Source: Dehalococcoidia bacterium
GTDB taxonomy: Bacteria > Chloroflexota > Dehalococcoidia > Lucifugimonadales > Lucifugimonadaceae
DNA: 11,108 bases
Reading direction: 5' to 3'
Assembly: GCA_002700125.1 (NCBI GenBank)
Contig: PACM01000037.1
Coordinates: 7,645-18,752, forward strand
In this document: positions 7,352-11,108 of the stretch, one piece after another
Numbering within the stretch: the stretch's first letter is position 1
Layout: each line of letters opens with the position of its first letter
Made by a program: the position numbers and the translations under genes
The notes under the pieces: model-generated
What the model saw: only the letters and a program-made list of their open reading frames with translations
Databases searched by the model: none
Told to the model about the DNA's origin: nothing

Positions 7352-8725
7352 TTGGCAACATCAAAACCTAAAACAAAAAAACAATCTTTACCAAGCGGTG
7401 ACGACAAAGTGAAGCGTGATCCAAATTCTAGTCTCCTTAAAAGACACAGCATCGATGCAATGTCTTCCGAAGAAGTAGTTAAATTCGCGCAAAAACAAGG
7501 AGTCGACTTTACCGCAGAAATAGATTTGACTGACAGAGTGAAAGTCGTCCTTTCATTATTGGCTTTTCTAGCACAAGAAGAAGATTTGCTGCTTGGATTC
7601 GGAATCTTGGATATATTAAACGATGGTTATGGATTCTTACGTAACCCTGACACCGAAGATAACAGAGATGATATTTATGTATCTCAATCTCAAATTAGAA
7701 GATTTAGCCTTAGAAGTGGAGATGCTGTAGCTGGCCAAGTCAGACAGCCAAAAGAAAAAGAAAGGTATTACGGATTGACGAAAGTAGAAATGTTGAATGG
7801 GTATGACCCAGAATCTGCTGAATTGAAGGAAAGGCCCAACTTTGAAAAGTTAACTCCTATATATCCTGATGAAAGACTTACATTGGAAACTGAGGTCAAA
7901 CCTTTCTCAACGAGATTAATAGATATTTTCTCTCCTATAGGTAAGGGCCAACGTTCACTAATTGTTGCTCCACCAAAGGCAGGTAAAACGATTTTATTAA
8001 AAGAGATAGCAAAAGGAATATCTGAGAATCACCCTAAAGTTGAATTATTTGTAGCTTTGATAGGAGAGCGCCCAGAAGAAGTCACTGACATGAAACGTTC
8101 AGTTGCGGGTAAAGTATTTAGCTCTAATTTTGATGAACCCGTCGAAGACCACTGTAAAACTGCGGAAAGAGCGTTGACTGAAGCGAAGAGATCCGTGGAG
8201 TCTGGCAAAGACGTTGTTGTTTTACTTGATAGCCTGACAAGACTTGCTCGGGCACATAATTTAAATACACAGAGTAGCGGCAGAACTCTTTCTGGCGGAA
8301 TGGACCCATTAGCTCTCTACCCTCCTAAACAATTTTTTGGAGCGGCAAGGAATTTCGAAGAAGGGGGTAGTCTAACCATCATCGCAACCTGCTTAGTGGA
8401 TACAGGTAGCAGGTTAGATGATTTGATTTACGAAGAATTTAAAGGTACAGGCAATATGGAACTTCATCTCGATAGAAGATTATCTGAGCAAAGAGTATGG
8501 CCAGCTATAGAGATATCAAAGAGTGGTACACGTAATGAAGCAAATCTATTAGACGACTTTTCAATGAAGCAAGTTACCTTATTAAGAAGAATGATTGCAT
8601 TATCGAATTCTCATTCAGACGCAGCTTCTGACCCAACAGCTTTAACACAAAAAATACTTAATGCGCTGGGGAAAACTAAGAATAACCAAGAATTTCTCAA
8701 TGTCGAAAATTGGATAAAAGACTAA
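7352..8725 (+). CDS. rho: Transcription termination factor Rho
   Basis: Hexameric RNA-dependent ATPase/helicase that releases RNA polymerase at factor-dependent terminators. It has 457 residues (E. coli 419); the extra length is a basic N-terminal tail of about 35 residues. N-terminal helical domain about 37-80; OB-fold RNA-binding domain about 80-155 with GYGFLRNP (92-99) and [16 protein letters not shown]. ATPase: Walker A PPKAGKT (207-213), RPEEV (240-244), Walker B VVLLDS (289-294), Q-loop SSGRTLSGG (308-316), R-loop DTGSRLDD (350-357) and arginine finger R394 in SGTR. These align to E. coli K184, D265 and R366 with a constant offset of 28. Q-loop K283 and R-loop K326 of E. coli are both Arg here. 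The start is TTG at 7352, chosen because GAGG (7340-7343) lies 8 bases upstream and no in-frame ATG exists before residue 37. Confidence 0.98.
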   Translation: MATSKPKTKKQSLPSGDDKVKRDPNSSLLKRHSIDAMSSEEVVKFAQKQGVDFTAEIDLTDRVKVVLSLLAFLAQEEDLLLGFGILDILNDGYGFLRNPDTEDNRDDIYVSQSQIRRFSLRSGDAVAGQVRQPKEKERYYGLTKVEMLNGYDPESAELKERPNFEKLTPIYPDERLTLETEVKPFSTRLIDIFSPIGKGQRSLIVAPPKAGKTILLKEIAKGISENHPKVELFVALIGERPEEVTDMKRSVAGKVFSSNFDEPVEDHCKTAERALTEAKRSVESGKDVVVLLDSLTRLARAHNLNTQSSGRTLSGGMDPLALYPPKQFFGAARNFEEGGSLTIIATCLVDTGSRLDDLIYEEFKGTGNMELHLDRRLSEQRVWPAIEISKSGTRNEANLLDDFSMKQVTLLRRMIALSNSHSDAASDPTALTQKILNALGKTKNNQEFLNVENWIKD

Positions 8726-8751
8726 ATTTGTATTGATTTTAAGAACATTCT

Positions 8752-8793
8752 GCCACTTTTTTGCGAAAAAAAAGGCAAAATACCACTTTTTTG
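8752..8793 (+). terminator. Candidate rho-gene terminator with alternative A/T stems
   Basis: CCACTTTTTTG occurs twice, at 8753-8763 and 8783-8793, flanking an A8-GG block (8766-8775). The block can pair backward (GCC, mismatch of two, six T:A pairs, loop GCG) or forward (six A:T pairs, mismatch of two, GG/CC, 7-base loop). The two hairpins are mutually exclusive. The forward one ends in T6 and is followed by GTAATTTTT, giving a U-rich tail. The stems are A/T-rich, so termination strength is doubtful. Confidence 0.4.
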
Positions 8794-8824
8794 TAATTTT
8801 TAATGAAAATATAGTCTTTTAACG

Positions 8825-8866
8825 TTGACAACTATTTACTACAACCTATAATCTACAACCTATAAT
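8825..8866 (+). promoter_or_regulatory. Consensus promoter with two -10 boxes, for the surface-protein gene
   Basis: TTGACA (8825-8830), 16 bases, then TATAAT (8847-8852): both hexamers are exact consensus. A second exact TATAAT lies at 8861-8866, the product of a 14-bp tandem duplication. The first -10 should give a start near 8859-8860. The second has no -35 at the right distance and may act weakly or as a pause/decoy site. This is the strongest promoter in the window and points at the large secreted protein downstream. Confidence 0.75.
8839..8866 (+). repeat. Perfect 14-bp tandem duplication (CTACAACCTATAAT x2)
   Basis: Two identical adjoining copies, 8839-8852 and 8853-8866, each ending in a full -10 hexamer. 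Only two copies and no spacers, so not CRISPR-like. It probably arose by slippage and may allow copy-number change at the promoter. Confidence 0.9.
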
Positions 8867-8937
8867 TTTGGTTTTAGCAATAGTTGGGCACAGCTGACCC
8901 ACTAGGTTGAAAACCTTAATTTGAGAAAAAACCAAAA
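8866..8937 (+). ncRNA. Predicted structured leader element I (three-stem junction)
   Basis: A perfect 10-bp outer stem, TTTTGGTTTT (8866-8875) with AAAACCAAAA (8928-8937), closes a region holding two further hairpins: TGGG/CCCA (8885-8888 with 8898-8901, loop containing CAGCTG) and AGGTT/AACCT (8904-8908 with 8912-8916, GAA loop). This makes a compact three-way junction right after the predicted start point. I do not recognise it as a known riboswitch class. The outer stem is mostly A:U, so stability is modest; it could be a 5' mRNA-stabilising structure or chance pairing. Confidence 0.4.
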
Positions 8938-8955
8938 ACTGATGGTGAAGATTAC

Positions 8956-8984
8956 TTGACATACAAAGTGTGTTGTGAAATTAT
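8956..8984 (+). promoter_or_regulatory. Second, internal promoter candidate (TTGACA-N17 with extended -10)
   Basis: An exact TTGACA (8956-8961) is followed after 17 bases by AATTAT (8979-8984), a four-of-six -10 preceded by TGA at 8976-8978, i.e. the TGn extended motif. A start near 8991 would give a leader of about 175 nt that skips structured element I and keeps element II. The sequence also holds a small ACATAC/GTGTGT stem (8959-8973). Confidence 0.45.
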
Positions 8985-9023
8985 CTGAACGATAAACGGG
9001 CAATTTGTCTGTGGTTTTTCTAG

Positions 9024-9090
9024 TTGCGACTTAGAGAAACCTGACTTGCTGGTTTATTTGAACCAACTGTTTTAAAATAAAAAGTCGCAA
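9024..9090 (+). ncRNA. Predicted structured leader element II (9-bp closing stem)
   Basis: TTGCGACTT (9024-9032) pairs exactly with AAGTCGCAA (9082-9090), closing a 49-base region. Inside, TGGTT (9050-9054) pairs with AACCA (9061-9065), while AAACC (9037-9041) could instead pair with GGTTT (9051-9055), so two inner folds compete. This stem has more G:C pairs than element I and is the best supported RNA structure in the leader. Not recognised as a known family. Possible roles are mRNA stabilisation or ligand/protein-dependent control of the downstream gene. Confidence 0.45.
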
Positions 9091-9119
9091 TAAATAAAGT
9101 TTAATAAACAAAACCGTAT

Positions 9120-9144
9120 CGTGTCCGGATTTCTAAACGGCACG
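9120..9144 (+). promoter_or_regulatory. Hairpin just upstream of the Shine-Dalgarno
   Basis: CGTG-(T bulge)-CCG at 9120-9127 pairs with CGG-CACG at 9138-9144 around a 10-base loop: seven pairs, mostly G:C, in an otherwise A/T-rich leader. It ends 10 bases before AAGGAG and leaves the ribosome site free. No U-run follows, so it is not a terminator. It may be a spacer stem that keeps the initiation region open. Confidence 0.45.
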
Positions 9145-9154
9145 TAGGGAAATA

Positions 9155-9160
9155 AAGGAG
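9155..9160 (+). promoter_or_regulatory. Strong Shine-Dalgarno of the surface-protein gene
   Basis: AAGGAG, the best ribosome-binding sequence in the window. It lies 5 bases before the TTG at 9166 and 20 bases before the ATG at 9181. Spacing therefore favours the TTG, as for rho, which also appears to use TTG. Confidence 0.7.
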
Positions 9161-9165
9161 ATCTT

Positions 9166-11108
9166 TTGGACTACATAAAAATGTCGAAAGTAATCCGGAA
9201 AAAGGTAAAGGGGGAAGACAGAGTGAAAAATATCATTTCTGCAAAAGTCCTAGGGGGAATGGCGGCAGTAATGCTTGTCGTTGCTTCTATAATTGGACTT
9301 AATCAACAAACCGATACGGCTCATGCACAAAAGACTGGAACCATTAACCTGGTTAACAACTGGTCTAAATTATCTACTGCATCGAGCCCATCAAAGTTAG
9401 GTTCAGATTACGGAGCCGTGACACCATCCTATGTTGGATCGGGTAAGAGCTTATACGCTACTTACACTTCAACTGGTAGGCACGTTCAAAGTAAGTCGAA
9501 CCAACTTGTGATAGAAGTAGTCGATGCTGACCTTAACGCAGCTGTTGTTAAGAGCACATTGGTTATTATAAAGGGAGGACACTCATCCTCTAGTACAGTT
9601 ATTACTAATTACCAGGCGAACACTACGGTTGCTTCAAATAGCACCAAAGAGTACGCGATTCCAATAATTGACACAGACGGTGTCGCTGGAATTTCAGGAG
9701 CTGACCTTACATTTGCTTGCAGATGGATAGGTGAAGGTTTCGAAGATACTGACGGAAATAGTGGGGATACAATTGCTCGTGCTACAGGGGACACTCTGTT
9801 GGACGGTACTGTGATTGACACACCTACTGTTACGTTAGCTAACGCGGTTGCTGCAACAGCAGCTCTTGGTGGAATGAAATCTGATGGTAACTTAGGTCTT
9901 GACGCTGCAGTAACTAACACTGATGCGCTTAAAAGCGCAGCTATAGGGTTCTTTAATGAATCACCTAAGTGTAGTGCAGCAACATCATCTTTGATTCTAT
10001 TAGACGTAACAAGCTATGGTGATCCAGACAACGGCGTTGGTGCGCGTATCGTAATAGATACACCATCAAGTATAGCCGGCACAGCAGCATTCGCAGCAGG
10101 TGGAAACCAGGCTGTAGGTGATACTGCCGCAACTTCAAACATCGTTGCTGGTCTAATACAATGGAAGACTTCGAGGATTAACACTACAACCGCTAAAGCG
10201 TGGAGTGGTGTCGTATCTTCCTCAAACGCGATTGACATACTATTGACTGAGACCGGTAGAAACACTGGTGTATTCAATGGAATAGTAAACTTGTTTAACA
10301 ATGAGAACACTGCAATGCAGCTCGGAATGGGTGACAACACCTGTGACGGTGGAGCAACAGTCTACTGTTTTGGTAGCTACGGTAATGCTAACGCAGAAGC
10401 ACCTTGTGCAGGTGACTGTGCGACTGGCATAGGTAGAGCAGCAACTTCTCAAACATCTACTCTTGCAGTTAAAGACGCAGGCACCGTGTACGCTTCGTAC
10501 GTTGATGCCCTTGATGCGGATGGAAACACAGCCCAGACTAGGCAGGTTACTGCTAAAGTGGATGCCACTATACCTACAGTGACAATTAACTCACCAGCAC
10601 ACGCTTCTGAGAATCAGACTAGAACACCAACGTTCAGCATTACTGCTACTGAAGCAGCTAGTGGACTTGACGTAAGTGGAGCTCTACTTTGGTTGCAAGA
10701 AGGTTCTGAAACTGATAACAGTGGTGAAGACAGCGCAGTTGGAGGAGATGGTGAAGACATACTTGTAACATCTGCCCTACACAACGCTGCAGGAGATGAT
10801 GATGGAAATGGAGCTGAATGGCTTATATCTTCTATCTATTCAACTTCAGGAGACGTTACTGTAAACAGTGCAGTGGGTGATGATTCTACAACAAGAGCAG
10901 GAGCTTCTGTGACTGTAAATAGAGGTACAGCAGCTGATGGTGTATCCACTCTTACATACACATATACTCCAAGTACAGCAATACCGCTAGGTGCGAACAC
11001 TCCAGTAAACCACTGGCTTGACTACCAGGCAGTAGCTACTGACTTAGCAGGTAACGTAGGTTACTCTGACTCTAGTTCTACAGCTAGCGCTGGTGTACTA
11101 AATCTCTA
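9166..11108 (+). CDS. Large secreted S-layer/adhesin-like protein with Ig-like domains (5' part, runs off the window)
   Basis: Open from TTG 9166 to the right edge, 647 codons with no stop. In-frame starts are TTG 9166 (strong Shine-Dalgarno), ATG 9181 (poor spacing) and GTG 9223 (GGGGGA upstream, most compact signal peptide). Numbering from the TTG: basic n-region, hydrophobic core about 28-45, Sec cleavage likely after A54 (TAHA|QKTG). The mature part is Thr/Ser/Ala/Asp/Gly-rich, strand-like and poor in Lys. IEVVDADLN (116-124) and ILLTETGRNTGVFNG match repeat motifs I associate with S-layer-type proteins of Chloroflexota and Thaumarchaeota. An Ig-like domain runs from about 465 (VDATIPTVTINSPA) to a DLAGNVGYSDS end near 630. 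Six cysteines (185, 269, 393, 401, 414, 418) include CDGGATVYC and CAGDC, possible disulfides. Product unproven; adhesin or other cell-surface protein is the alternative. Confidence 0.75.
   Translation, partial: MDYIKMSKVIRKKVKGEDRVKNIISAKVLGGMAAVMLVVASIIGLNQQTDTAHAQKTGTINLVNNWSKLSTASSPSKLGSDYGAVTPSYVGSGKSLYATYTSTGRHVQSKSNQLVIEVVDADLNAAVVKSTLVIIKGGHSSSSTVITNYQANTTVASNSTKEYAIPIIDTDGVAGISGADLTFACRWIGEGFEDTDGNSGDTIARATGDTLLDGTVIDTPTVTLANAVAATAALGGMKSDGNLGLDAAVTNTDALKSAAIGFFNESPKCSAATSSLILLDVTSYGDPDNGVGARIVIDTPSSIAGTAAFAAGGNQAVGDTAATSNIVAGLIQWKTSRINTTTAKAWSGVVSSSNAIDILLTETGRNTGVFNGIVNLFNNENTAMQLGMGDNTCDGGATVYCFGSYGNANAEAPCAGDCATGIGRAATSQTSTLAVKDAGTVYASYVDALDADGNTAQTRQVTAKVDATIPTVTINSPAHASENQTRTPTFSITATEAASGLDVSGALLWLQEGSETDNSGEDSAVGGDGEDILVTSALHNAAGDDDGNGAEWLISSIYSTSGDVTVNSAVGDDSTTRAGASVTVNRGTAADGVSTLTYTYTPSTAIPLGANTPVNHWLDYQAVATDLAGNVGYSDSSSTASAGVLNL

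Larger units (their letters stand above)
8726..9165. other. 440-base non-coding region between rho and the surface-protein gene
   Basis: No plausible coding sequence: plus-strand ATGs at 8803 and 8942 meet stops within six codons. In order it holds a T/A-rich terminator-like repeat just after rho, a consensus promoter with a duplicated -10, a first stem-closed module, a second promoter candidate, a second stem-closed module, a compact hairpin, and a strong Shine-Dalgarno. If transcription starts near 8860 the leader is about 305 nt. Elements are listed separately. Confidence 0.8.

Noticed and set aside
8839..8866. Tandem repeat as a possible CRISPR fragment
   Set aside because: Only two adjoining 14-bp copies with no spacers and no cas genes; the units contain -10 boxes.
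8866..9144. Known riboswitch (for example c-di-GMP or cobalamin type) in the leader
   Set aside because: I could not find the conserved core sequences of any class I know; only stem structure is visible.
9609..10452. Open minus-strand frames opposite the surface-protein gene
   Set aside because: They overlap a long plus-strand frame with signal peptide and Ig-like motifs, carry no recognisable domain, and low-complexity Ala/Thr/Ser coding often leaves the reverse frame open.

Overview
The window reads as a chromosomal segment from a low-G+C free-living bacterium. Bacterial Rho, RF1, class II HisRS, a GatCAB-type amidotransferase and PanC rule out an archaeon or eukaryote. The HisRS sequence style, an Ig/carboxypeptidase-regulatory-like lipoprotein domain (PYVF..), and a large secreted protein with 'D.DLN' and 'LTETG.NTGVF.G' motifs are what I would expect from marine Chloroflexota (SAR202/Dehalococcoidia-like). 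That lineage call is inference from remembered motif style, not from a search.

Layout, left to right. (1) 1-1866, minus strand: hisS followed by prfA (cut by the left edge), overlapping by 14 bases. (2) 1979-2818, plus strand: panC, divergent from hisS. Its 3' end overlaps tail-to-tail by 28 bases with the next operon. (3) 5501-2791, minus strand: a tight operon gatC - gatA - small lipoprotein - gamma-carbonic-anhydrase-like protein, with a 10-base gap, an ATGA overlap and a 2-base gap. (4) 5602-7230 pyrG and 7352-8725 rho, plus strand. (5) 8726-9165: a 440-base non-coding leader region with a near-ideal promoter, a duplicated -10 block and several potential RNA stems. (6) 9166 to the right edge: the start of a large exported, Ig-like, S-layer/adhesin-type protein (at least 647 codons, no stop reached).

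Functionally, most genes are core: translation (HisRS, RF1, GatC/GatA for Gln-tRNA or Asn-tRNA), nucleotide and cofactor synthesis (CTP, pantothenate) and transcription termination. The more interesting part is the right third. A consensus sigma70-type promoter (TTGACA-N16-TATAAT, with the -10 block duplicated in tandem) drives a predicted leader of about 300 nt that can fold into separate stem-closed modules, ending in a strong Shine-Dalgarno. This is the architecture expected for a very abundant surface protein with a stable or regulated mRNA. A second regulatory spot is the gatC/pyrG divergent promoter, where a 7-bp dyad brackets the pyrG -10 and start point.

I see no CRISPR array, transposase, integrase, tRNA or rRNA. 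I do not see a new multi-gene system; the best candidates for something undescribed are the structured leader and the surface protein it precedes.
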